DNA of 64,000 nt from Acetivibrio cellulolyticus CD2 (GTDB lineage: Bacteria > Bacillota > Clostridia > Acetivibrionales > Acetivibrionaceae). Location of the stretch: the NCBI RefSeq assembly GCF_000179595.2, contig NZ_JH556657.1, forward strand, positions 188,669 to 252,668. The letters run 5' to 3'. The notes beneath the pieces were generated by a model. That model was not told the origin of the DNA, made no database searches, and saw only the letters and a program-made list of their open reading frames with translations. This document shows positions 24,598-33,705 of the stretch, in pieces (the first letter of the stretch is position 1; the number at the start of each line of letters is the position of its first letter). The position numbers and the translations under genes were made by a program.

Positions 24598-27500
24598 TTA
24601 AAACTTTAGAAGTCTGTATATGACAGTTACTGCCTCTGCTCTTGTTGTCATCCCTTTAGGATCAAACTTATTTTCAGGCTTTCCTACAATCAAACTACTT
24701 CTTACAGCGAAATAAACACTAGTCCTGGCATATGCGCTTATAGTATCTCTATCGCCAAAATCGATTCCTTGCTCTAACTCATTTGAATCAATATTTTCCT
24801 TCTTTTCAACAAACTTAGAAACAATACAAGCCATATCCTGACGGGTTATTGTTTCATTCGGCGCAAAACTACCATCAGGTCTTCCAAGTATAATTCCATA
24901 TCTTGCAGCAGCAGATACAGATTTGTAATACCAGTCATTTTCCTTTACATCATTAAATGATGAACTGGCATCATCAGTTGGTATACTCAACGAATTAACA
25001 ATTATTTGCGTGAATTCTGCTCTGGTTATAGTCCGGTCAGGCATAAAATTACCCACCTCATCTACTCCCTGTACTATTTTTCTGTCGTACAATTTGTTAA
25101 TAAAATCTTTAGCCCAATGATTTGATTTTACATCTTTAAACGGAAAACCTATCTCAATTATTTCTTCACCATTTCCCTGATCCTTTCCATCTTTATTGCC
25201 CAGATTGTTTTTCTCAATCAACTCCTCAAGTGAAGAGAAAAACGGATCAGAGTTGTCCTTTGTCGGCGTCGGACTTGGTGATGGGATTATTGTTGGTGTT
25301 GGTAAAGGGTCAACATATATAGATATATAATAGTTTTTACTGGTCACACCATCCTGCGCTATCACCTTCAAAACAAGTGTATTATTTCCTTCTTCCAATC
25401 CTATAGCATGAGATATCATTCCGCTCTTAATTGTAACGTCATTAACTGTTATGGCCGAAAATTCACTGGAAGCGTATGGAATTAAGCAAACAATACGTAC
25501 ATCGCTTTTCAATCTGGCACTATAAAAGGATTCGCTACTGGTAAAGCTTGGAGTTAATTGACCACCTAACACATTAATGCCTTTAAGATATGCATCTTTA
25601 GATGCCGCCCTCTCCACTGTCAAGGTATATACGTTTTTCATAGCACCATCCCCGGTTGTCAACTCAATTTCTATAGTATTAATTCCTACATTAAGACCTA
25701 CAGAAATAGAATTTCCGGAAGATACTCTAGTTTCATCAACCTTTACTATGTGGCTTATGTCTTCAGTAAATGCAGTTATTTTTATATATGAAATGCTATT
25801 TTCTATCTTTAACGAATATAGCGTCTTTTCAGGATCGAATTCAGGTGATAATGTACCATTATCGACTAAAAGGTTTAATAGCTTTGGAATACTTGGTACA
25901 GGAGTTACTGCAGCCGTGGGCGTGGCTAACACTACCGGAGTTGTATCAACTACCACCGGAGGCTGTTCTACATTATGCGACTCAACGGGTTTCGGTGTCG
26001 CTGTTGGGGTAGGCACAATCGTTGGTGTTGCAGATGGTGTCGGTGTTGCAGTAGGTGTAATCGTTGGGGTTGCAGTAGGCGTCGGTGTTGCAGTAGGTGT
26101 AATCGTTGGGGTTGCAGTAGGCGTTGGTGTTGCTTCCAATACATCAGCAACTACTATCACAAACGATTTTTCAAAGTACGATCCATTGAGATCGGTACTT
26201 CTAATCTTTATGGTATAGCTATTTTTAGCTTCGTAATCAAATACAGCACTTGATACAAGCTGAACTCCTGATATTTCGAATCCTTCATGATCTGAGCTTC
26301 CATTAATAGGTACAATTGTATAAGTAAAACTATCTCCTGAATCTTCATCAATAGTACTAAGCACTCCAACAAGGGTTCCTGCCGGACTATTTTCTTCAAT
26401 ACTATTTGCAGATAATGTTATGTTCGTTGGAGCATCATTTGTATTTGAAACTGTAATATTAAACGTATCATATGTCGATTGAGTTCCGTTGCTTGCTGTT
26501 AACTTTACACTTATTGTTCCTACACTGCTATTATCAGGTAGTCCGCTAAAAGTCCTTGTTCCAGAGTCAAATGTAAGCCAGTCAGGAAGAATGTTATTAT
26601 TGGCCAAAGTTGATGTATACGATAATTCAAGTCCCTGGGGATCAATAAAAGTATTAGCCGCAAATTGGAAGCTAAATGCAGTATCTTCCACCGCACTTAA
26701 ATCGGCAATCTCATTTACCAGCACAGGTTCTACTCTTAAGGTAGTTATTGTTAAAGTAAACGCTTCTTCAAAAGACTGTCCACCTGAGTCACTCGTTCTA
26801 ACCCTTATTTTGTATAGATTCTGTACAATAGAATCAAAGGTTGCATCAGCAGCAGTCTGCAACTGGTTCCCAACAATTGTAAAGCTAGCATTATCATCAG
26901 CACCTGTCCCACCTACCAAAGAATATGTAAAAGAATCACCTGCGTCTATATCTGATGTTGTAAATGTTCCCACTATAGATGAAGGAAGTGTCGTTTCTGG
27001 TATTGTGTTCTTTGAAAGAGTAATATCAGTTGGAGCATCGTTGATGTTTGAAACAGTAATTGTAAATATGTCAAAAGCGGAAAAGTTTCCATCATTTGCT
27101 GTTACCTTAACACTTATTTCCCCAACATTACTATTTAGCGGTGTACCGCTGAATTTCCTTTCTGATGGGCTAAAAGTCAACCATCCAGGTAGCTGACTGT
27201 CATCCTCTAAAGCCGCAGTATAATTCATTGCATAATTATCAAGATCTTTGAAGGTATCTTCCTGAAAAACGAAACTGAACAAAGAATCTTCATCAACATT
27301 CTGGTCAGGTATCAAATTGAAAAGTACAATACCCTCATTTACATTATCTACATTAATTGTAAATACACTATCTACGTATTTTCCTTTGAAATCTACACTT
27401 CTTATTTTTATAGTGTAAAGATTTTTCGATTCATAGTTAAAAACTGCGGAAGTCTTGAGTGTATTACCAGATATGCTAAACTTTGTGTTGTCACTATAAT

Positions 27501-30500
27501 TAACGTCATCAATTAGTGAATACGTAAAAGTATCTCCTACGTCTTCATCTGAAGTTGTTAATGTTCCAACAGTAGTTCCTGCAGCAGAATTTTCAGTTAT
27601 ATGATTATTTCCCAATAAGATACCTGTCGGAGTATCATTTTGGTCAGTTATCGTAATGGAAAACGTTTGTTCAAACCATAGATTGCCTGCTCCAGAATCA
27701 GTTGTTCTTATTGTTATACTGTAGCTGCTTTTTCCTTCATAATTAAACATTTTGTTCGTCTTTAGCTCATTTCCTTCAATAACGAAAGCAGACAACTCCT
27801 GTTCCACTATTGTATATGTAAATGTATCACCTATATCTTCATCCACAGTACCAAATTGTCCGACTGTAAATCCCAATGCAACACTCTCACCTATACTTGT
27901 GTTACTCAACGTAATTTCTGTAGGTGTATCATTTGTGGCCTCCACAGTAATAGTAAATGTATCGGAAGTAGACAAATTCCCATCACTTGCTGTTACCTCA
28001 ACATTAATTACCCCTACATCTCCAATAAGAGGAGTTCCTGTAAAGGTTCTTGTGCCTGGCGTAAACACCAGCCAACCTGGAAGTTCACTTCCATCAGCAA
28101 GTTTTGCTGAATATGTCATTAGAGTGTTTTCAGGCTCGTTAAACGTATTAGAAGCAAATTGGAAGGTAAATCCGTTATCCTCATAAGCAGTTTTATCTGG
28201 AATAGGATTTGCCAGCATTGGTGCTTCATCCACATCTGAAATAGTAATTGTGAATTGTTTTGAAAAAGAAGCCCCTGCTGCATCAGTTGTTGTAACTCTG
28301 ATTGTATAGCTGCTCTTTATTTCATAGTCGGCCTGTTCAGCAATTATAAGCTCATCACCCGAAATTTCAAAGCTTCCATTGTCAATATCGCCGCTTCCTG
28401 CTGTCAAAGTGTATGAAAATATATCACCTGCATCAATATCTACAGAATTCACATTCCCAACTACCGTTCCAACAGGCATATTTTCTGATATAACGGTATT
28501 TGAAATTCCTATATCTGTGGGTGCATTATTAACTCCACTGTCACTGATATTTATTGTAAACACCTTGTCATAAGACTGCCCTGTAAAATCAGTTGTTCTA
28601 ACGCCTACTGTATAGCTGTTCTTAAGGTCATAATTGAAGGTTATGCCTCCTGCGACTTTCAGCTGATTTCCAACTACTGTAAAGCTGGCATTATTAGCAC
28701 CACCTATACCTTCTACCAGTGTATATGAAAAAGTATCTCCCACGTCTATATCCGATGTTGAGAATGTTCCTACAGTTGTTCCTTCCACTGCTGTCTCCGG
28801 TATTGTGTTATTGGAAAGCGTAATATCTGTTGGGGTATCGTTGGTATTTGAAACAGTAATTGAAAATATATCAAAGGTGGACAAAGTCCCATCACTTGCT
28901 GTAACTTTTATGCTAATTGTTCCTACATCGCTGTTTAACGGCGTACCACTAAAAGTCCTTGTATCGGAGTCAAATGACAGCCACCCCGGTAAAGCTCCAC
29001 CTCCTGAAAGTGCTGCTATATAAGTCAAAGAGTTACCATCTTCATCAAAAAAGGCGCCGGTATCAAACTGAAAATTGAATCCAATATCCTCAGTTGCCGT
29101 CTGATCTGCTATTCCTCCAGCTACTACAGGTGCATCATTCATATTATTTACTGTTATTGCAAATGCTTTTTCAAACCAAAGTCCACCTGCATCAGTTGCT
29201 CTTATTCTGATGCTATAATTGCTTTTGGTCTCACAATTAAAAACAGCACCACTCTTGAGCTGATTTCCCGATATTGAAAAGCTGGCATTATCAGTTGCAC
29301 CTTCTCCAGCAACCAGCGTATATGTAAAAGTATCTCCAGCATCAGCATCTGTGGTATTTATTGTCCCAAAAGCAGTTCCTGCCGAAATATTTTCATTAAT
29401 GCTGGTACCTGTCAATGAAATGTCCGTCGGTCCGTCATTCGCATCTGTTATGTTAATTGTAAAAGCCTTAACAAATGAAAGTCCACCTGCATCAGTTGTT
29501 TTTATACTTATTGAATAGCTGTTCTTCACCTCATAGTTGAATATAGCGTTTGTCCTAAGTTCATTTCCCACAATAGCAAAATTAGCACTATCCGCACCAT
29601 TCTCAATTGTATATGTAAATGTATCCCCTACATCTTCATCTGTAGTGCTTAATGTTCCCACTACAGTGCCGGTTGAAAGATTTTCAGCTACAAAGTTCTT
29701 TGTCAATGCAAGGTCAGTTGGTACGTCATTTGTATTTGAAACAGTTATACTGAAAATATCTGAAGCAGAAAAACTCCCATCTGTCGCTGTAACCTTTATA
29801 TTTAATGTTCCTACATTTGCATTTAAAGGTGTCCCACTAAATTTTCTTTCTGCTGCTGTAAAAACCAACCATGCCGGAAGAGCACTGTTATCATCCAAAG
29901 TTGCCGAATAACTCAGGCTGTCTCCATCAATATCCGTAAAAGTGCCTGCTGGAAATATAAAAGAAAATGCAGAATCTTCTATCGCACTTTGATCAAGTAT
30001 CAGACTGTTAAGTGTAATGCCTTCATTTACATTTGTAACATTAATTGTAAATGCCTTTTCAGTATACTGCACTATAGAATCTTTTACCCTGACTCTTATG
30101 CTATAGCTGTTTTTAACTTCATAGTTTGGAGAAAACGCTGTCTTTAGTGCATTGCCCGATATGGTAAAGCAGGAATTGTCAGTTGATCCTTCTCCTTCGA
30201 CCAATTCGTAGGTAAGAGATCCGCTTTCATATGCACTACCAAAGGTTCCTACTGTTGAGCCAACCGCTGAATTCTCTGCCACAGTGCTTCCAGATAAAGA
30301 AATGTCAGCAAAGAATTCCACATTATCTATGTTTAAACTGTTGCCTGCATTAGCATCCGAATAAAAACCAATTGTACACTGGCTATTTGTAACCTGAATG
30401 TTTCCAATACTTACCTCAGTCCAGCTTGCTGTCTGTAAAATATTATATTTTAGTGAAGCCCCGCCATAATCCTTTGCTTCAAAGTAACATGAATTCTGAG

Positions 30501-32226
30501 AACCGGAAGACTTGACCATGGCCTTAGCAGTGTACACACCATTTGCAAGACCAGTTACTGTCTGGTATGTGTAGGTTGAATAGGCAGAACCGCTATAGTG
30601 TGTCAGGTTAAAATAATTCGAATATCCTCCAAATTCAACAAAATCAGCGTCAGAAGTTCCTGTAGTACTCCATCCGATAGGCGACTGAGTGGTACTGTAT
30701 TCAGAATCAAACCTTGAATTGACAAGCAAATTCTGTCCAGGGATTACAGCACTTGTAGTAAAAGTCCAACTTGTTTTATCACCGATTCCGGCATAAGCAT
30801 TCTGAGTTTCACTTTTATCAGCAAAAGCTCCTGAATCTATGGCAACATAGTACTTGGTACCCCCTCTCAGTGGCGAAGATATTTGAATTGAAACTTCTTT
30901 CCCACTTATGGATACCTTTGGACACGTTGCATCAATTTTTTCTACAACACTATCATCACTGCTCTTCTTTATATAAATATATTTTCCTGCAACACCTTTA
31001 ACATCTTCACTGAATGTAAGACCAATCTGCGTTGAAACAGATATATCGACAGCATTATTTGCAGGGCTGTAAGCTGAAACTGTCGGATTATTGTTATCAT
31101 TTGCATATGCCGGTGCAATAGCTGCTATAGCATGAGACGATTGCTGTCCTACATCAGAACACTGCCAGCCCATAGATTCTGTAGCTGCAGTATTAATCTG
31201 TCTTGTAGCACTTGCTCCGGAACCGGAAGCTCCCATTATACTCCACAACGTTGACATACTAGGGACAGTAGTTGTTGGGGAAGCAGTATTTAAATAACTT
31301 GAATAAACATCGACGAGCCATGCACCATTCGTAAGTGTCGTTATATTTGTAGAGATTGAATTTGATGCAGAAGTATTACTTGCCGTAGCTTCGGGCTGTT
31401 CCTGCTTAACACCATAAAAAGAAACAGTTCCTGAAATTGCAGAACAACTTCCTGAAAATGTAACAGTTACAGGATATGAACCGAGAGAAGCCGGGAGATC
31501 CTTATCCATAATATACCACAATTCTGAAGTAACAGAGTACCCACCACCACTCATAGATCTTTGAGTAAGCTTTGTCATATTAACACCGTTAAATTTAACA
31601 GACGTAGCTAGAACAGGTGTATCAGAAGAATTCTTGCTTGCACATTGAAAAATAACCATCCTGTTTGTTCCACTTGAATTCTGTATGTTATGATTCCATG
31701 TTTGTTCACTCATATTACTAATAGAGTTATTGCTTGCATTTTCTAAATGTATTGAATCTGCATTCGGAATAGTAGTAAAAGCCCATGTTGTCTTATCACT
31801 AATACCTGCATATGAGTTTAGACCAGTTGCCTGGTCGACAAATGCTCCTGCCTCGATGTTAATATAGTATTTTGTATTTCTGCTGAGAGTCCCTGCTGGG
31901 TTAATAGTCACTGAAAAATTGGAATTATTAACTGTGATTTTGGCATCAGTTGCCTCAATAGACTCAAAGGTAGAGTCATCACTTGCTTTCTTGATTGTAA
32001 TGTATTTGCCTGCAACAGCAGTAACTGGTTTATCAAAATATAACATCATTGTAGTGTCTGTATATTCATTTGTTCCATTATTAAAAGGCAAATACTTTAT
32101 GGCTGAAGGAGCAGACGAAGCATATACCTGTATAGGAATAATAACAGGCAAAACAATGGTAGCTAAAAATGCAATACAAAGCACCATTGATATGATATTC
32201 TTTAGTGGAAACTTTATCCATAACAT
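24598..32226 (-). CDS. Giant cadherin/CADG-repeat SLH surface protein
   Basis: About 2540 residues; ATG at 32226 chosen because GGGGG lies eight bases upstream. Signal peptide, SbsA-type Ig-like domain (FDKPVTAVAGKYITIKK), an unidentified beta module, a second SbsA-type domain, a carbohydrate-binding-like jelly roll (NLLVNSRFDSEYSTTQ to NIDNVEFF), then nine cadherin-like repeats (pattern ENxxxGTxVGTxxTxDxDxGDTFTY) interspersed with five CADG/putative-Ig repeats (pattern DQxxxEDxxFxFxFxxxTF). A Thr/Pro linker, two cadherin-like beta-sandwich domains (LSPEFDPEKTLYSLKI and LTPSFTSSESFYSARL) and three C-terminal SLH modules follow. It should be held on the cell wall by SLH and extend far outward, probably for calcium-stabilised adhesion to substrate or cells; ligand unknown. 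Confidence 0.92.
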   Translation of the reverse strand: MLWIKFPLKNIISMVLCIAFLATIVLPVIIPIQVYASSAPSAIKYLPFNNGTNEYTDTTMMLYFDKPVTAVAGKYITIKKASDDSTFESIEATDAKITVNNSNFSVTINPAGTLSRNTKYYINIEAGAFVDQATGLNSYAGISDKTTWAFTTIPNADSIHLENASNNSISNMSEQTWNHNIQNSSGTNRMVIFQCASKNSSDTPVLATSVKFNGVNMTKLTQRSMSGGGYSVTSELWYIMDKDLPASLGSYPVTVTFSGSCSAISGTVSFYGVKQEQPEATASNTSASNSISTNITTLTNGAWLVDVYSSYLNTASPTTTVPSMSTLWSIMGASGSGASATRQINTAATESMGWQCSDVGQQSSHAIAAIAPAYANDNNNPTVSAYSPANNAVDISVSTQIGLTFSEDVKGVAGKYIYIKKSSDDSVVEKIDATCPKVSISGKEVSIQISSPLRGGTKYYVAIDSGAFADKSETQNAYAGIGDKTSWTFTTSAVIPGQNLLVNSRFDSEYSTTQSPIGWSTTGTSDADFVEFGGYSNYFNLTHYSGSAYSTYTYQTVTGLANGVYTAKAMVKSSGSQNSCYFEAKDYGGASLKYNILQTASWTEVSIGNIQVTNSQCTIGFYSDANAGNSLNIDNVEFFADISLSGSTVAENSAVGSTVGTFGSAYESGSLTYELVEGEGSTDNSCFTISGNALKTAFSPNYEVKNSYSIRVRVKDSIVQYTEKAFTINVTNVNEGITLNSLILDQSAIEDSAFSFIFPAGTFTDIDGDSLSYSATLDDNSALPAWLVFTAAERKFSGTPLNANVGTLNIKVTATDGSFSASDIFSITVSNTNDVPTDLALTKNFVAENLSTGTVVGTLSTTDEDVGDTFTYTIENGADSANFAIVGNELRTNAIFNYEVKNSYSISIKTTDAGGLSFVKAFTINITDANDGPTDISLTGTSINENISAGTAFGTINTTDADAGDTFTYTLVAGEGATDNASFSISGNQLKSGAVFNCETKSNYSIRIRATDAGGLWFEKAFAITVNNMNDAPVVAGGIADQTATEDIGFNFQFDTGAFFDEDGNSLTYIAALSGGGALPGWLSFDSDTRTFSGTPLNSDVGTISIKVTASDGTLSTFDIFSITVSNTNDTPTDITLSNNTIPETAVEGTTVGTFSTSDIDVGDTFSYTLVEGIGGANNASFTVVGNQLKVAGGITFNYDLKNSYTVGVRTTDFTGQSYDKVFTINISDSGVNNAPTDIGISNTVISENMPVGTVVGNVNSVDIDAGDIFSYTLTAGSGDIDNGSFEISGDELIIAEQADYEIKSSYTIRVTTTDAAGASFSKQFTITISDVDEAPMLANPIPDKTAYEDNGFTFQFASNTFNEPENTLMTYSAKLADGSELPGWLVFTPGTRTFTGTPLIGDVGVINVEVTASDGNLSTSDTFTITVEATNDTPTEITLSNTSIGESVALGFTVGQFGTVDEDIGDTFTYTIVEQELSAFVIEGNELKTNKMFNYEGKSSYSITIRTTDSGAGNLWFEQTFSITITDQNDTPTGILLGNNHITENSAAGTTVGTLTTSDEDVGDTFTYSLIDDVNYSDNTKFSISGNTLKTSAVFNYESKNLYTIKIRSVDFKGKYVDSVFTINVDNVNEGIVLFNLIPDQNVDEDSLFSFVFQEDTFKDLDNYAMNYTAALEDDSQLPGWLTFSPSERKFSGTPLNSNVGEISVKVTANDGNFSAFDIFTITVSNINDAPTDITLSKNTIPETTLPSSIVGTFTTSDIDAGDSFTYSLVGGTGADDNASFTIVGNQLQTAADATFDSIVQNLYKIRVRTSDSGGQSFEEAFTLTITTLRVEPVLVNEIADLSAVEDTAFSFQFAANTFIDPQGLELSYTSTLANNNILPDWLTFDSGTRTFSGLPDNSSVGTISVKLTASNGTQSTYDTFNITVSNTNDAPTNITLSANSIEENSPAGTLVGVLSTIDEDSGDSFTYTIVPINGSSDHEGFEISGVQLVSSAVFDYEAKNSYTIKIRSTDLNGSYFEKSFVIVVADVLEATPTPTATPTITPTATPTPTATPTITPTATPTPSATPTIVPTPTATPKPVESHNVEQPPVVVDTTPVVLATPTAAVTPVPSIPKLLNLLVDNGTLSPEFDPEKTLYSLKIENSISYIKITAFTEDISHIVKVDETRVSSGNSISVGLNVGINTIEIELTTGDGAMKNVYTLTVERAASKDAYLKGINVLGGQLTPSFTSSESFYSARLKSDVRIVCLIPYASSEFSAITVNDVTIKSGMISHAIGLEEGNNTLVLKVIAQDGVTSKNYYISIYVDPLPTPTIIPSPSPTPTKDNSDPFFSSLEELIEKNNLGNKDGKDQGNGEEIIEIGFPFKDVKSNHWAKDFINKLYDRKIVQGVDEVGNFMPDRTITRAEFTQIIVNSLSIPTDDASSSFNDVKENDWYYKSVSAAARYGIILGRPDGSFAPNETITRQDMACIVSKFVEKKENIDSNELEQGIDFGDRDTISAYARTSVYFAVRSSLIVGKPENKFDPKGMTTRAEAVTVIYRLLKF
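25985..26130 (-). repeat. Thr/Pro-rich linker repeat in the giant surface protein
   Basis: Near-identical short DNA units encode the repeated residues TPTATPT/ITPTATPTP between the cadherin-like region and the beta-sandwich domains. The unit length and coding content show a linker, not a CRISPR array; in other frames it gives a meaningless VGVAVGV string. Such linkers are often glycosylated in clostridial surface proteins and may vary in length between strains. Confidence 0.85.
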
Positions 32227-32295
32227 TTCTAAAACCCCCAAATACGCAATTGTAAGTTAATAACGGTAACTTATATTCTATAATCACCTGAGCCC

Positions 32296-32316
32296 CAAAT
32301 GCTAAAACAGCATTTG
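32296..32316 (-). other. Leader hairpin of the giant adhesin mRNA
   Basis: Perfect 8-bp stem CAAATGCT/AGCATTTG with a 5-nt loop, about 70 bp before the ATG. It is followed on the minus strand by GGGGCTC and no U tract, so it is not a terminator. It does not match any riboswitch consensus I know. Confidence 0.6.
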
Positions 32317-32363
32317 CTGACAAAAAAATAGAAAAAGTTCAGAATTATATGTATCTAAGGATT

Positions 32364-32391
32364 TTATCGGCTAAAGAGGACTTTTTTTTTA
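32364..32391 (-). promoter_or_regulatory. Sigma-D (FliA)-like promoter candidate for the giant adhesin
   Basis: On the minus strand TAAA (32388-32391) and GCCGATAA (32364-32371) are separated by 16 bp. GCCGATAA is the full -10 consensus of flagellar-type sigma factors. The start would be near 32357, giving a leader of about 130 nt. The -35 lies in a homopolymer A run, so it is weak evidence. Confidence 0.45.
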
Positions 32392-32401
32392 TAGCATAAA
32401 T

Positions 32402-32450
32402 AAAAAAAGAACCCCTTTCTTGACATTATGTATATGCAAAGAAAGCGGTT
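32402..32450 (-). terminator. Intrinsic terminator downstream of the ATP-grasp gene
   Basis: AACCGCTTTCTT (32439-32450) pairs with AAGAAAGGGGTT (32410-32421) with one mismatch and is followed on the minus strand by CTTTTTTT. It is about 180 bp past the ATP-grasp stop and immediately after the long-range stem, so it could also work as an attenuator. Confidence 0.85.
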
Positions 32451-32460
32451 TATAAGGGAA

Positions 32461-32549
32461 AAAGGAAGTATCAGTTAAATTATAACTCTCAGAAAAGTGG
32501 CCTAAGAATGCTCACTAGAATTATAACTTTCTACAAATACTTTCCTTTA
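32461..32549 (-). ncRNA. Candidate structured RNA ending in a terminator
   Basis: AAAGGAAAGTAT (32538-32549, minus strand) pairs with ATACTTCCTTT (32461-32471) with one bulge, closing a 66-nt internal region, and a strong terminator follows ten bases later. Internal pairing such as AGTG/CACT is possible. The closing stem plus terminator layout is that of cis-regulatory RNAs or a 3'-UTR small RNA. No known family is recognised; this is a hypothesis. Confidence 0.3.
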
Positions 32550-32629
32550 TAGTATATTCGCTAATATTTATTTTTTTGTTCACTCAAAAATAAAATAATA
32601 TAAAATTTTTTTTGCCTCTTTTACTTGGC

Positions 32630-33643
32630 TCAATCCCATCTTTCAAATGAAGACTTTAAAATACTCTCAATCATTTTCTCGTAATCAATATCATTTAATT
32701 TGCAGCACTGTGCCATAGTTCTTACAGGATGCAAGGAATCATCTGCATTAAACTCAAGGAAATAATGCTTCCCATATTCATCCACACGTATGTCAAATGT
32801 CCCATAATCAACAGGAAGGAACATTTCATAAATAGCCTGGCAATCAGATTTTATGCTTTTATACTCAGGTAAGTTTATATCTCTTCTTACCTGATAATAA
32901 TCACCATTAACCTTCGCACTGAAATAAATAAATTCATTTCTAAGAGATGACCCACCACCGTTTAAATATTCTACCATACCGATAAACTTTTGATTTTTGT
33001 TCCCTATAACGACGATCTTGTACTCTTTCCCAGCAATAAACTTTTCAATAATTAGCGGCATGTGTAATGTACTATATATAGCTTCAATTTTGGAAAACAA
33101 CTCTTCTTTGTTATATGCAACAGCATTAGCATTAATACCAATTGAATTACCTTCATACGCAGGTTTGATTATTATTGGAAATTCGGGCAATTCAAGCTCC
33201 TGCACTTTTGAAATATTATCAATATAAGCCCATGGAGGTGTCGGTATATTCATCTTATCCCATAAAGACTTCATCAGATGTTTATTCTGGCATACCATCT
33301 TTGTATAAGGATCAGCTCCGCTATAAGGAACACCTGCGGCCTCATAAATTGCAGGCGCCACCGAAAGCCTGAACCTTCTTCTGAATCCAACTGAAAGATT
33401 AAATATAAAATCCACCTGTTTTTTTACTATGCCCATATTTGTAATAATATCATCAGGAGTACCAAGTATTCTTACTTCAAATCCCAGATTTTTCACTGCA
33501 CTAACTACTGCTGAAATCTCTTCCTTTTCCCTCCAATGATATAGAACATCAATATTTACATGCTCTTTTCGAACCATAGTGCTTGCAACCTTTAGTGCGT
33601 CCTCTCTTGACTCGAACACAATCCCAATAGTATTAATTTTCAA
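32630..33643 (-). CDS. D-alanine-D-alanine ligase-like ATP-grasp protein
   Basis: A 337-residue ATP-grasp enzyme. N-terminal domain with VPYSGADPYTKMVCQNKHLMK, central FPIIIKPAYEGNSIGI and LIIEKFIAGKEYKIVVIGN, and C-terminal metal-binding region FDIRVDEYGKHYFLEFNADDSLHP. True Ddl enzymes end this region with a glu-x-asn-x-x-pro-gly motif; FNADDSLHP differs, so the acceptor may be another amino acid or peptide. Start is TTG at 33643 after GGGGGGAG. It lies 60 bp after the beta-propeller gene and probably shares its transcript. Confidence 0.85.
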   Translation of the reverse strand: MKINTIGIVFESREDALKVASTMVRKEHVNIDVLYHWREKEEISAVVSAVKNLGFEVRILGTPDDIITNMGIVKKQVDFIFNLSVGFRRRFRLSVAPAIYEAAGVPYSGADPYTKMVCQNKHLMKSLWDKMNIPTPPWAYIDNISKVQELELPEFPIIIKPAYEGNSIGINANAVAYNKEELFSKIEAIYSTLHMPLIIEKFIAGKEYKIVVIGNKNQKFIGMVEYLNGGGSSLRNEFIYFSAKVNGDYYQVRRDINLPEYKSIKSDCQAIYEMFLPVDYGTFDIRVDEYGKHYFLEFNADDSLHPVRTMAQCCKLNDIDYEKMIESILKSSFERWD

Positions 33644-33705
33644 CCCCCACTCCCCCCAATTTATATTCCCTTAATTCCTTTCCTTTCCTAATCCTTTTCT
33701 TACTC

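Larger units (their letters stand above)
32227..32629. other. Intergenic/leader region upstream of the giant adhesin
   Basis: Read on the minus strand this 400-bp gap holds, in order: a long-range stem (32538-32549 with 32461-32471) enclosing two copies of AGTTATAATT (32478-32487 and 32520-32529), an intrinsic terminator (32402-32450), a sigma-D-like promoter (32364-32391), a small hairpin (32296-32316), a second 7-bp stem TAAGTTA/TAACTTA near 32250-32270, and the ribosome site. I see no open frame in it. Confidence 0.6.

Noticed and set aside
25990-26130. Direct repeats resembling a CRISPR array
   Set aside because: The units are the coding DNA of a Thr/Pro linker within a long intact frame; there are no unique spacers and no cas genes.
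25577-26218. Plus-strand frame rich in VGVAVGV
   Set aside because: It is the antisense shadow of the same linker; no ribosome site and no resemblance to known proteins.
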